A DNA stretch of 12,173 nt from JANQTF01 sp036835375. Lineage in GTDB: Bacteria; Bacteroidota; Bacteroidia; J057. Positions 1 to 6,081 of the stretch are shown here, one piece after another; the stretch's first letter is position 1, and each line of letters begins with the position of its first letter. The DNA lies in NCBI GenBank assembly GCA_036835375.1, contig DAITMB010000138.1, forward strand, positions 1 to 12,173, read 5' to 3'. Below the pieces are notes generated by a model that made no database searches, was not told the DNA's origin, and saw only the letters and a program-made list of their open reading frames with translations. The position numbers and the translations under genes are program-made.

Positions 1-16
1 GAATGACTGAATGGCG

Positions 17-39
17 AAAACCCACCAAGCCGTGGGTTT
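17..39 (-). terminator. Possible rho-independent terminator downstream of the OmpA-like gene
   Basis: A perfect 8-bp inverted repeat (AAACCCAC, positions 18-25, and GTGGGTTT, positions 32-39) encloses a 6-base loop. Read on the minus strand, the stem ends in a run of four T (positions 20-17). It lies about 80-100 bases past the stop of the minus-strand OmpA-like gene, so it could end that transcript. The T run is short and partly inside the stem, so this may instead be a hairpin belonging to something beyond the left edge. Bases 1-120 otherwise show no credible gene. Confidence 0.45.
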
Positions 40-120
40 CAAGGTCCTTAAATAGGCCCATCGCCGGAGTGCGGCATAAGATCCCATGTGCGGGGGATGG
101 CGACCAAAAATGGGTCGCAA

Positions 121-594
121 TTATTTATGGTTGTGATAGTCGATATGGACTTCTACCCGGCGATTTTCTGAACGGCCCTTGGCATTCACTTCGCTGGTCA
201 GGGGCATTCTGAAGCCGAAGCCCATGCTGAAAATGCGATCGAGGGAAATCCCTTGCCCAATCAAATACGCTTTGACCATTTGGGCACGGAGGGCTGAAAG
301 CTCCTGCATTCTCTCCAAAGATCCTCGATCATCTGCGTGACCAAACACATTGACCACCAAGTCAGGATGCGCCTTCATGAGCCTGACGACGCGATCCAAC
401 TCGCGCAGGGTTTCTGCATCGAGGCTCACCGAGCCATGAGTGAAGTACACCGTGCTCAGCTTGGTGTCCAATTCAGAAGACTGCCCTCGAGAGGCACCGG
501 CGGTGCTATCGACCTCTTGAATACCGCCAGGCTGGGCGAGCAGCACAGTAGGGAGGGAGAAGAGCACGAAGAGCAAGACGAGCATGCGGACCAT
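121..594 (-). CDS. Small secreted OmpA-family (peptidoglycan-binding) protein
   Basis: This 157-residue protein has an N-terminal signal peptide (hydrophobic residues about 4-19, likely cut near LLA-QPGG) and no lipobox cysteine. A short Ser/Thr-rich linker (about 25-45) leads into one OmpA C-terminal domain (about 48-152). Family hallmarks are visible: GHADDRG (85-91, matching GHTD), LSALRA (99-104), and GRSENRRVEV near the C-terminus. In this family the Asp of GHxD (D88) and the Arg of LSxxRA (R103) contact the diaminopimelate of peptidoglycan. There is no beta-barrel, so this should be a periplasmic peptidoglycan binder rather than a porin. The first ATG (594) is used; a second ATG at 585 would also leave a good signal peptide. 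No Shine-Dalgarno is seen, as is usual in Bacteroidota. It is transcribed away from the MBL gene. Family assignment is firm, but the cellular role is open. Confidence 0.88.
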   Translation of the reverse strand: MVRMLVLLFVLFSLPTVLLAQPGGIQEVDSTAGASRGQSSELDTKLSTVYFTHGSVSLDAETLRELDRVVRLMKAHPDLVVNVFGHADDRGSLERMQELSALRAQMVKAYLIGQGISLDRIFSMGFGFRMPLTSEVNAKGRSENRRVEVHIDYHNHK

Positions 595-610
595 CGACAG
601 AGCATTAAGG

Positions 611-668
611 AAGGTTGATGAACCTTTTGAATCACCAGAACAAAACAGCGGACCTGAACCTCTAGGTT
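611..668. repeat. Two AGGTT/AACCT dyads in the OmpA-MBL divergent gap
   Basis: The gap between the divergent OmpA-like and MBL genes contains AAGGTT-GATG-AACCTT (611-626) and AACCT-CT-AGGTT (657-668), two inverted repeats built from the same half-site but in opposite order. They could be an operator pair or a hairpin in the ompA 5' leader. They are short, so chance cannot be excluded. Confidence 0.35.
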
Positions 669-690
669 GGGCGAATATAGGAATTTCCGC

Positions 691-698
691 TTAATTTG
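691..698 (+). promoter_or_regulatory. Candidate Bacteroidota -7 box upstream of the MBL hydrolase gene
   Basis: TTAATTTG differs at one position from the Bacteroidota -7 consensus TAnnTTTG. Initiation a few bases after it would leave a leader of about 30 bases before the ATG at 736. A TTGG at 667-670 could act as the -33 element, at slightly long spacing. The placement also argues against the in-frame TTG at 667 being the real start codon. Confidence 0.35.
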
Positions 699-735
699 GG
701 CTAAGATCGTAAGGGTTCACCAGAGAGAATTATAT

Positions 736-1392
736 ATGTCATTGTTCATACAAGGCTTTACCCTCAATCCCTATCAAGAAAATACCTGGCTGATCGCTGA
801 TGACGAAGGCGCCTGCGCAATCATTGATCCGGGCTGTTCTACTGCCCAAGAACAGCGCCTGCTCCTGGATTATTTAGACAGTCAGCAGTGGACCCCCGTC
901 CTGCTCCTCAACACCCACGGACACATTGACCATATCCTCGGAAATGCCTGGGCAGTGAAGACCTTTGACATTCCCTTTTGTACCCACCCCCTCGTAGTGG
1001 ATGAACTTGCTGCAGCACCTGCCTGGGGAATGGTGATGGGATTGAAGGGGGAGCCTTCGCCCGCGCCAACCTATTTCGTGGAGCATGGCGACGTGGTCCA
1101 AGTTGGTCAAGAGACCCTCGAAGTATTGTTTACCCCAGGGCATGCAGCGGGCCACATTAGCTTTTATCATCGCGCCGGGGGCCATTTATTCTCCGGCGAC
1201 GTGCTCTTTCAGCAAAGTATTGGCCGCACTGACCTCCCGGGTGGCGACTATCTCACCCTCATGCAATCCATCACCGAAAAAGTCCTGCCTCTGGGCGATG
1301 AAGTCATCGTCTATCCAGGGCATGGTCCCACGACCACGATCGGGTATGAACGTAGTTCCAATTCCTTTTTGCACGAGTATCTCCGCTCTTGA
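736..1392 (+). CDS. MBL-fold metallo-hydrolase, glyoxalase II-like
   Basis: This 218-residue cytosolic protein is of the metallo-beta-lactamase fold, in the short YcbL/GloB-like group of hydroxyacylglutathione hydrolase relatives. The dinuclear metal site is complete: HGHIDH (61-66, the HxHxDH motif), H136 in TPGH, D155 in FSGD, and H196 in YPGHG. The segment SIGRTDLPGGD (161-171) is typical of this subgroup. It lacks the long C-terminal substrate-binding domain of classical glyoxalase II, so it probably hydrolyses a small thioester, but the substrate cannot be read from sequence. I chose ATG 736 because homology begins there; the 23 codons upstream from a TTG show no family similarity and cover the likely promoter. 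The lipoprotein gene begins 65 bases after the stop on the same strand, so co-transcription is possible. Confidence 0.9.
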   Translation: MSLFIQGFTLNPYQENTWLIADDEGACAIIDPGCSTAQEQRLLLDYLDSQQWTPVLLLNTHGHIDHILGNAWAVKTFDIPFCTHPLVVDELAAAPAWGMVMGLKGEPSPAPTYFVEHGDVVQVGQETLEVLFTPGHAAGHISFYHRAGGHLFSGDVLFQQSIGRTDLPGGDYLTLMQSITEKVLPLGDEVIVYPGHGPTTTIGYERSSNSFLHEYLRS

Positions 1393-1457
1393 ATCTTCCG
1401 CGTCAATCTCCATTCATTCGCATCCCTTTCTCAGTGATCCTCATTCGACCCCAATTC

Positions 1458-2555
1458 ATGAGACTTTTTCTTCCCTTTTCTGTCCTTTTGCTTGTCTTGA
1501 TTGCCGTCTCCTGTCAATCAAGTTCCAAGACCACGGAGAGCTCCGACGCAGCGCCCAAGCCGCAAGAAACGTACCTACAGTTTTCGGGCAATGGGAGTGT
1601 AGGATCTCACGCCATCGTGTGGGAACTCAGCCTCAGAAATCAGCAACTGGCAGGCCGCTACCGCTATGACAGTCAATCGGAGTGGCTTCAGCTCAAGGGT
1701 CGCTTGGAGGAGGAAGAGGAAATCCTTGAACTAGAAGAAGCCGATCCCAAAGCCAACGTGACAGGCAACTTTAGGATGTATGGCCGCCCTAGCGGCTTGT
1801 GGAGGGGATTTTGGAAGGCTGCCGGCAAAGACGACAGCCTATCGGTGACATTAACAATGGACAGCTTGATCTTGGTAGGGAATTACGTCGGCTGGCCTCA
1901 GCCCGGAATGCTTTTGCTCTCCAAAGTGGCGCGCATTGTGTCACCGGATTCGCTTTGTAGCATCACGTATGCGTATTGGCGAGCAACAGGGGCAGATGAA
2001 TTCAGCAAAAAACTTTCAACGATGCTTGCCCCTCCTTCTCTTCAGGTGCGAAGCGAAATGCTCAGTTCATGCTTGGAAGCTGCTCAAGAAATGGGTCAGA
2101 GCGGCTTCATAGGATCTACCTTTGAGCATGAAGTATCTCTCGGAGCCATTGTTGGAGATGTGCTGGTCGTGAACGATGACTTTTACAGCTACGCTGCGGG
2201 TGCCGCCCATGGCAACTATGGCAGCAGTACCCGCCACGTGTTGCTTCCAGACTTTCGAGAACTTTCGCCCGAAGATCTTTTTGCGCCCGGCTATCAGGAA
2301 GGCTTGGGAAAGCTGGTGGGCGAAAAGCTGCAAACTCTTTTTCCCGAGGAATACCCGCTGCTGGCATACCAAGGGGTAGGTGATGAGATGAACTTCGAAT
2401 TGACGGCTAGTGGGATGACGATTTATTTCAATCCCTATGAAATCGCACCCTATTCGATGGGTCAGATCCGAGTGCCAATTTCCTTTGGGGAAGTGCAAGA
2501 ATGGTTGCTGGAAAGGGGGCCATTGGGAAATATGGGTCGCAGCATCAAGCCTTGA
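1458..2555 (+). CDS. Lipoprotein with C-terminal DUF3298 (RsiV-like) domain
   Basis: The 365-residue protein begins with a lipoprotein signal peptide: a hydrophobic stretch at 3-17, then AVSC with the modifiable cysteine at C19 and a Ser/Thr-rich linker. Residues about 40-136 look like the beta-rich repeat often found ahead of DUF3298 in Bacteroidota (ELSLRNQQLAGRYRY, then an L-x-G-x-L strand pattern and GLWRGFW). Residues about 220-352 match DUF3298: DFYSYAAGAAHGNYGSSTRH, then DLFAPGY, and near the C-terminus IYFNPYEIAPYSMGQIRVPI. In Bacillus RsiV this domain forms the extracytoplasmic lysozyme-sensing part of an anti-sigma factor. Here there is no anti-sigma region or second membrane segment, so regulation is not implied. 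The ATG at 1458 is chosen because it opens the signal peptide; an in-frame TTG at 1389 would bury it. Function unknown. Confidence 0.82.
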   Translation: MRLFLPFSVLLLVLIAVSCQSSSKTTESSDAAPKPQETYLQFSGNGSVGSHAIVWELSLRNQQLAGRYRYDSQSEWLQLKGRLEEEEEILELEEADPKANVTGNFRMYGRPSGLWRGFWKAAGKDDSLSVTLTMDSLILVGNYVGWPQPGMLLLSKVARIVSPDSLCSITYAYWRATGADEFSKKLSTMLAPPSLQVRSEMLSSCLEAAQEMGQSGFIGSTFEHEVSLGAIVGDVLVVNDDFYSYAAGAAHGNYGSSTRHVLLPDFRELSPEDLFAPGYQEGLGKLVGEKLQTLFPEEYPLLAYQGVGDEMNFELTASGMTIYFNPYEIAPYSMGQIRVPISFGEVQEWLLERGPLGNMGRSIKP

Positions 2556-2577
2556 CCATGTGACTTGACTGGCTTGG

Positions 2578-3450
2578 TCAGGTCTTTTTCCAGCGCGCTG
2601 CATGTTCAGCAGCAAACACCTCAAAGGTAACAGGTGGCCTACTGAGCAGCGTGGCCATGGTGGGAGAATGACCTGCGGCTTTGCCCAAGCGAGAAACGGT
2701 GTAGAGCGCCATCATTACGAGGATGAATCCTATGGGAACAGATTCCCGCTTCTTTCGCCAAAAAAAGCTCCACAGGGAGGGCCGCGCATAGCGAATATTC
2801 CGGCCAGTGACCTTACTGATGATCTCGGCTATTTCATCGTAGCGATACGCCTCATTGCCAGTCAGTTCATAGGCTTGACCGAGATGATTTGGTGCCAGGA
2901 GCACCTTGGCTGCGACTTCCCCAACGTCCGCCACATCCACAAAATTGGTCTTTCCATTGCCTGCTGGCACAAATATTTCGTCCCGATCCCGGATCTCGGT
3001 CAAGTGAGTGGTGGTGAGATTCTGCATGAAAAAGCTCGGACGAAGGAAGGTATATGGAATCTCTAGCTCGCGGATCACTGCCTCTATCTTGTGGTGAGGC
3101 GTAAAGCTGTTGTTTTCCACCCCTTGCAGGGACAAGAAGACGACTTGGGATATGTTTTGCGCTTTCACCGATTGCAGCAAGGGGACAAAGACCTTTTTTA
3201 CGTTGGAGAGTTGAGGAGGCCGCAGCAAAAACAGCGCATCCACCCCCGCGAAAGCGCCGGGGAATGTGGCTGGTTCTTCCATGTCCAAGACGCGATATAG
3301 GAGTCGATCTTCTCGAAAGACCTCCCTCGCCGAGTCCAAATCCTTAGCTGCAACGATCACCTGGAGTTCAGGCCCGACTTGTGGCAGGAGGTGGCGCACA
3401 ACTTCACGCCCTACGTTGCCTGTGGCCCCTGTTATCAGAATTCGTTTCAT
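2578..3450 (-). CDS. NmrA-family / atypical SDR NAD(P)-binding protein, possible quinone oxidoreductase
   Basis: This 290-residue protein has an N-terminal Rossmann fold with the glycine motif ITGATGNVG (6-14; G8, G11, G14). HHKIEAVIRELEIPYTFLRP (119-138) followed by FFMQN (140-144) is the usual substrate-side signature of NmrA-like and QOR2-like proteins. A C-terminal helix-rich part ends in RPPVTFEVFAAEHAARW, a tail common to this group. The length fits QOR2-type NAD(P)H:quinone reductases and redox-sensor NmrA proteins (about 280-300 residues). It is the downstream gene of a pair: its ATG lies 15 bases after the stop of the second Rossmann protein, so they form an operon divergent from an HxlR regulator. 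An enzymatic role on quinones or other electrophiles is inferred from the family and that context. It converges on the DUF3298 lipoprotein gene with a 22-base gap. Confidence 0.85.
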   Translation of the reverse strand: MKRILITGATGNVGREVVRHLLPQVGPELQVIVAAKDLDSAREVFREDRLLYRVLDMEEPATFPGAFAGVDALFLLRPPQLSNVKKVFVPLLQSVKAQNISQVVFLSLQGVENNSFTPHHKIEAVIRELEIPYTFLRPSFFMQNLTTTHLTEIRDRDEIFVPAGNGKTNFVDVADVGEVAAKVLLAPNHLGQAYELTGNEAYRYDEIAEIISKVTGRNIRYARPSLWSFFWRKKRESVPIGFILVMMALYTVSRLGKAAGHSPTMATLLSRPPVTFEVFAAEHAARWKKT

Positions 3451-3465
3451 TGGAATAGCGATAAG

Positions 3466-4098
3466 TTATTCGCTCACAAAGGGCATTTGATATAAGTATT
3501 CCTGGCTGTGGACTTGGGTGAGGAGAAAATCCGCGAGGTCTTCACGAGAAATCTTGGTGCTCGCATTCACCCCGACCCAGCCTACGCGATACGCTCCTTT
3601 TCCCGGCTCCAGGGTGAGCCTTGGCCCCCGGACAATGATCCATTCGGTATCGCTGTCGGCAAGGACTGCAGCATGGGCGATCGCATCATCGAGGATGTCT
3701 TTAGCAAATAGTTTCATGATGCCTCGAATCAATTTGTCGGGAAACTTGGGTTCGTCTTTTTCGAAGGGCAGTCCGCCGCCGGATAAACTCACGATTTTGC
3801 GCACACCGGCTTGAGACATGGCTTCCAAGATTCGCTGCGTGCCCTCGGTCTGGATCCTGGTTGGAGATCCCTTCACGTGGCCAAAAAGACTCATGACGAG
3901 CTCGCAGCCCGCTATTGTCTTCCGAACCGCTAAGGGATCAAGCACATCGCCTTGAATCACAGAGAGGGCAGGATGCTGAGTGTTCAGCTTCGAAGGGGTT
4001 CTCACGAGTGCTTGGACCTGATGGCCTTGATCCAGCGCTTTTTGCAAGAAGATGGCGCCTGTTTTTCCGGTTGTCCCGAATAGTGCGATTTTGCTCAT
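3466..4098 (-). CDS. NAD(P)-binding atypical SDR (SDR_a5 / biliverdin reductase B-like)
   Basis: This 210-residue single-domain Rossmann protein opens with IALFGTTGKTG (4-14), the glycine-rich loop of the NmrA/SDR_a5 group. A basic residue, R33 in ALVRTPSKL, is placed to hold the 2'-phosphate of NADPH. VSLSGGG (103-109) and EWIIVRGPRLT (152-162) are further family landmarks. The length matches flavin reductase (BVR-B)-like and YwnB-like proteins of about 205-215 residues. It is the promoter-proximal gene of the pair controlled from the 85-base gap facing the HxlR gene. The start is the first ATG after that gap. Fold and cofactor class are secure; the substrate is unknown. Its operon partner is a longer, different member of the same superfamily rather than a recent duplicate, since they differ in length and share little beyond the fold. 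Confidence 0.86.
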   Translation of the reverse strand: MSKIALFGTTGKTGAIFLQKALDQGHQVQALVRTPSKLNTQHPALSVIQGDVLDPLAVRKTIAGCELVMSLFGHVKGSPTRIQTEGTQRILEAMSQAGVRKIVSLSGGGLPFEKDEPKFPDKLIRGIMKLFAKDILDDAIAHAAVLADSDTEWIIVRGPRLTLEPGKGAYRVGWVGVNASTKISREDLADFLLTQVHSQEYLYQMPFVSE

Positions 4099-4108
4099 GT
4101 GCTTATTT

Positions 4109-4122
4109 TTTCCGAAAGGAAA
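4109..4122. repeat. Palindrome in the leader of the Rossmann-protein operon
   Basis: TTTCC-GAAA-GGAAA is a perfect 5-bp dyad with a 4-base centre, ending 10 bases upstream of the ATG at 4098. It could be an operator half of the divergent control region or a small hairpin near the ribosome-binding region. Confidence 0.35.
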
Positions 4123-4139
4123 GCAGGCTTGGACTGCTT
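4121..4139. repeat. Palindrome AAGCAG-N7-CTGCTT in the HxlR/oxidoreductase gap
   Basis: A perfect 6-bp inverted repeat (4121-4126 and 4134-4139) lies mid-way between the divergent starts. It is a second candidate protein-binding site, unrelated in half-site sequence to the dyad at 4155-4170. Confidence 0.35.
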
Positions 4140-4154
4140 CGCAATGTTTTGGGG

Positions 4155-4170
4155 CTTACCTTTGGGTAAG
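4155..4170. promoter_or_regulatory. Operator-like palindrome CTTACC-TTTG-GGTAAG overlapping a TAnnTTTG promoter box
   Basis: A perfect 6-bp dyad with a 4-base centre ends 13 bases before the HxlR ATG (4184). Bases 4157-4164 read TACCTTTG, an exact match to the Bacteroidota -7 consensus TAnnTTTG; a TTGG at 4129-4132 could serve as the -33 element, at slightly long spacing. The core TTAC-N6-GTAA resembles the TTAC-N5-GTAA type of site described for the HxlR/DUF24 regulator CatR of Bacillus. A repressor bound here would block RNA polymerase at the regulator's own promoter. Dyad and box are seen directly; binding by the adjacent regulator is inferred. Confidence 0.5.
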
Positions 4171-4183
4171 TAAATCAGGCATC

Positions 4184-4540
4184 ATGAGCGACAAACTCTT
4201 CCCACGCTGTCCTGTGCGAACCACGTTTGAGCTATTGAGCGGAAAATGGCGATTTCTGTTGATCAGCGAACTCTCAGCGGGTCCGCTTCGATTCGGCGAG
4301 ATTCGGCAGCGCCTCGACGGCATCAGCGACAAAGTACTCGCGCAAGAATTGCAGATCATGCAAGACAGTCAGATCATCGAACGGCTCCCTTTGGCGCAAC
4401 ATGCTTCAGGTCCGGCGAGTTATCAGTTGAGCGAAATCGGGAAACTGACTCTCCCCTTGCTTGCCAGCATTCGAGACTTTGGCATTGCCTATTCTGCTCA
4501 AATCTATTCCTCAGGCGACAACAACACATCCATGCGATAG
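4184..4540 (+). CDS. HxlR-family (DUF24) winged-helix transcriptional regulator
   Basis: The 118-residue protein is a compact HxlR winged helix-turn-helix. C9-P10 near the N-terminus, LLSGKW (17-22), LRFGEI (35-40), GISDKVLAQEL (46-56, the recognition-helix region) and SYQLSEIGKLTLPLL (79-93) follow the family order. The Cys next to Pro is the conserved residue that senses quinones, diamide or hypochlorite in YodB, HypR and QorR. It is present here, so thiol-based redox sensing is plausible. The gene diverges from two NAD(P)-binding proteins across an 85-base gap with operator-like dyads, the arrangement typical of HxlR regulators and their target oxidoreductases. ATG 4184 is chosen because homology begins just after it; the upstream in-frame extension to 4052 runs antisense through the neighbouring gene. 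Its last 37 bases overlap the convergent methyltransferase gene. Confidence 0.88.
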   Translation: MSDKLFPRCPVRTTFELLSGKWRFLLISELSAGPLRFGEIRQRLDGISDKVLAQELQIMQDSQIIERLPLAQHASGPASYQLSEIGKLTLPLLASIRDFGIAYSAQIYSSGDNNTSMR

Positions 4541-5190
4541 GAGGCGTATGGAAAATGAGTGGGTTGCTCCAACCGGACGGCTCGTAGTCCCAGTGGCCGG
4601 GCAATGGCCGAGAGTTCTTCCATCGACCAAAATTTCCCCATCGGATTATTTCCCCGCAAGCGCTGATAGTGGTAGCGCGTGCGATCAAGGAGGCTTGGGT
4701 AAAATCGATCCAACTTCGCGAGCTCAGGCACATCCCCTAGCAAGACTTTTCCGCTTGGGCGGATGAGTTGTTTCATGCTTGCGAGAGCAAGTTGAGCCTC
4801 CTTTGGGTCGAGATATTGGAAGGAAAATTGAAGAAGAATCTTGTCAAATGGTCCCTCGACCAAGGTAGATGCGTCCACTACATTGCCACACAGATAGGTG
4901 ACATTAGGCGCTGAAAAATGTTCTTTTGCGATGGCGATCATGGCTGGCGCCATGTCAATGGCCACCACTCGTCTACACGCTGGCGCTAATCGCTGGGTGA
5001 GCAGTCCATTTCCGCAGCAAAGATCGAGAAGATAGTCTTGGGGCCGTAAATCCAGGAGCTGCGTCAAATGCTTGATCAACATGTCTGTATCTTCCTCAGG
5101 TAGGGCCTGAGAATTTCGGAGGCGCGCCACTTGTCTGCGTGGATCGCTCTCAGTCAAGGCCAGTTGCTGCCAGTATGCTAGCCAGTTCAC
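4504..5190 (-). CDS. Class I SAM-dependent methyltransferase
   Basis: This 228-residue protein is a seven-stranded Rossmann methyltransferase. Motif I is LLDLCCGNGLLT (54-65), which binds SAM. VVAIDMA (75-81) supplies the acidic residue D79 at the end of strand 2 for the ribose hydroxyls. GNVVDAS (102-108) and FDKILLQFSFQYL (115-127) are the adenine-side and motif IV regions. The acceptor substrate cannot be told; the closest general class is the UbiE/small-molecule type. It starts with GTG at 5190, sharing GTGA with the TatD stop (5189-5187), which points to translational coupling in one transcript. Its 3' end overlaps the convergent HxlR gene by 37 bases. Confidence 0.85.
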   Translation of the reverse strand: MNWLAYWQQLALTESDPRRQVARLRNSQALPEEDTDMLIKHLTQLLDLRPQDYLLDLCCGNGLLTQRLAPACRRVVAIDMAPAMIAIAKEHFSAPNVTYLCGNVVDASTLVEGPFDKILLQFSFQYLDPKEAQLALASMKQLIRPSGKVLLGDVPELAKLDRFYPSLLDRTRYHYQRLRGNNPMGKFWSMEELSAIARPLGLRAVRLEQPTHFPYASYRMDVLLSPEE

Positions 5191-5990
5191 AGGTGAAGGT
5201 GTTGGGCGATACGGGGAAACAAAGCCAATGCGGTGGCATTGGTGACTTCGGCTACTTCTTCATAGCTCAATTCCTTTAGCTCCGCGATTTTTGCACAGAC
5301 GTAGCGGGTATAGCTGCTCTCATTTCGGCGGGGCTTGTCCTTGCGATGGGGATCCGGGGGCAAATAGGGGGAATCGGTCTCCAAAATGATGCTGTCCAAC
5401 GGAAGTCGCCGCACGACCTCTTGCACATCTTTCCGATAGGTCACAATGCCGCCAATCCCCAATCGAAAACTACCAAAGGACAGGATTCGCTGGGCCTGCT
5501 CCCAAGTCCCATCAAAGCAGTGAAAAACGCCTGTCAAGTTGTCCTCAAGGGCAGATTCGATTTCATCGGCGGTCTCGGTGATTGCATCTCTTGCATGCAA
5601 AATCAAGGGAAGCCCCCGTTTCTTGGCCCATCCAATCTGCACACGCAACGCCTCGCGCTGGCGATCCAGGGTCGTTTGATCCCAATATAAGTCCAATCCC
5701 GTCTCTCCGATTCCAACATAACGCGCAGGATTCTGGTCGAGGTACTGATGCAGTTCTGCGAGTTGCTCGGGCCAGTGTTCCTGCACCTCGCATGGGTGGA
5801 GGCCCATCATAGGAAAACAAAACCCGGGCGAATGGGCTGCCAGTTCGTGCATGGGTGCCACACTTCGGCCATCTACATTGGGCAGAAGCACTGCGTGAAG
5901 GACCTCTTTCGCACGGGCCACCACGGCTGCCTGGTCGGGCCGGAAGGCATCCGAGTAGAGGTGCGAGTGGGTGTCAATGATCTTCGTCAT
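5187..5990 (-). CDS. TatD-family metal-dependent hydrolase (DNase)
   Basis: The 267-residue protein is a TIM-barrel amidohydrolase of the TatD/YcfH family, close to the usual 255-265. All metal and catalytic landmarks are present: DTHSH (6-10, ligands H8 and H10), GLHP (63-66), GETGLD (95-100, ligand E96), LHARD (131-135, ligand H132), FHCFDG (156-161, ligand H157) and ETDSPYL (204-210, D206). Studied members are cytosolic 3'-5' exonucleases acting on single-stranded DNA or RNA, linked to DNA repair. Some members act in D-aminoacyl-tRNA deacylation, so the exact substrate is not certain. The start is ATG 5990, just before the first barrel strand; the reading frame stays open further upstream to 6239, but that extension has no family similarity and lies over the next gene. 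It overlaps the downstream methyltransferase by four bases. Confidence 0.93.
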   Translation of the reverse strand: MTKIIDTHSHLYSDAFRPDQAAVVARAKEVLHAVLLPNVDGRSVAPMHELAAHSPGFCFPMMGLHPCEVQEHWPEQLAELHQYLDQNPARYVGIGETGLDLYWDQTTLDRQREALRVQIGWAKKRGLPLILHARDAITETADEIESALEDNLTGVFHCFDGTWEQAQRILSFGSFRLGIGGIVTYRKDVQEVVRRLPLDSIILETDSPYLPPDPHRKDKPRRNESSYTRYVCAKIAELKELSYEEVAEVTNATALALFPRIAQHLHL

Positions 5991-6081
5991 GGCATATGGC
6001 TCGTGAGTGCCTGTCGTAGTGTTACTCAACCGTCTTTCGGATTTGTGTTTGAGGAGGGAAGCGCTTGGGGCATGGCGAAAG

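Noticed and set aside
100..118. GCGACC/GGTCGC hairpin just after the OmpA-like stop
   Set aside because: The stem is 6 bp and no T run follows on the minus strand; the hairpin at 17-39 is a better terminator candidate.
2553..2580. TGACCA/TGGTCA inverted repeat between convergent genes
   Set aside because: The arms are only 6 bp, the loop is 16 bases and there is no T tract, so it is not convincing as a terminator.
2067..2624. 185-codon open frame on the minus strand across the end of the DUF3298 lipoprotein gene
   Set aside because: It is antisense to a well-supported lipoprotein gene, shows no domain or signal, and also runs into the neighbouring Rossmann-protein gene.
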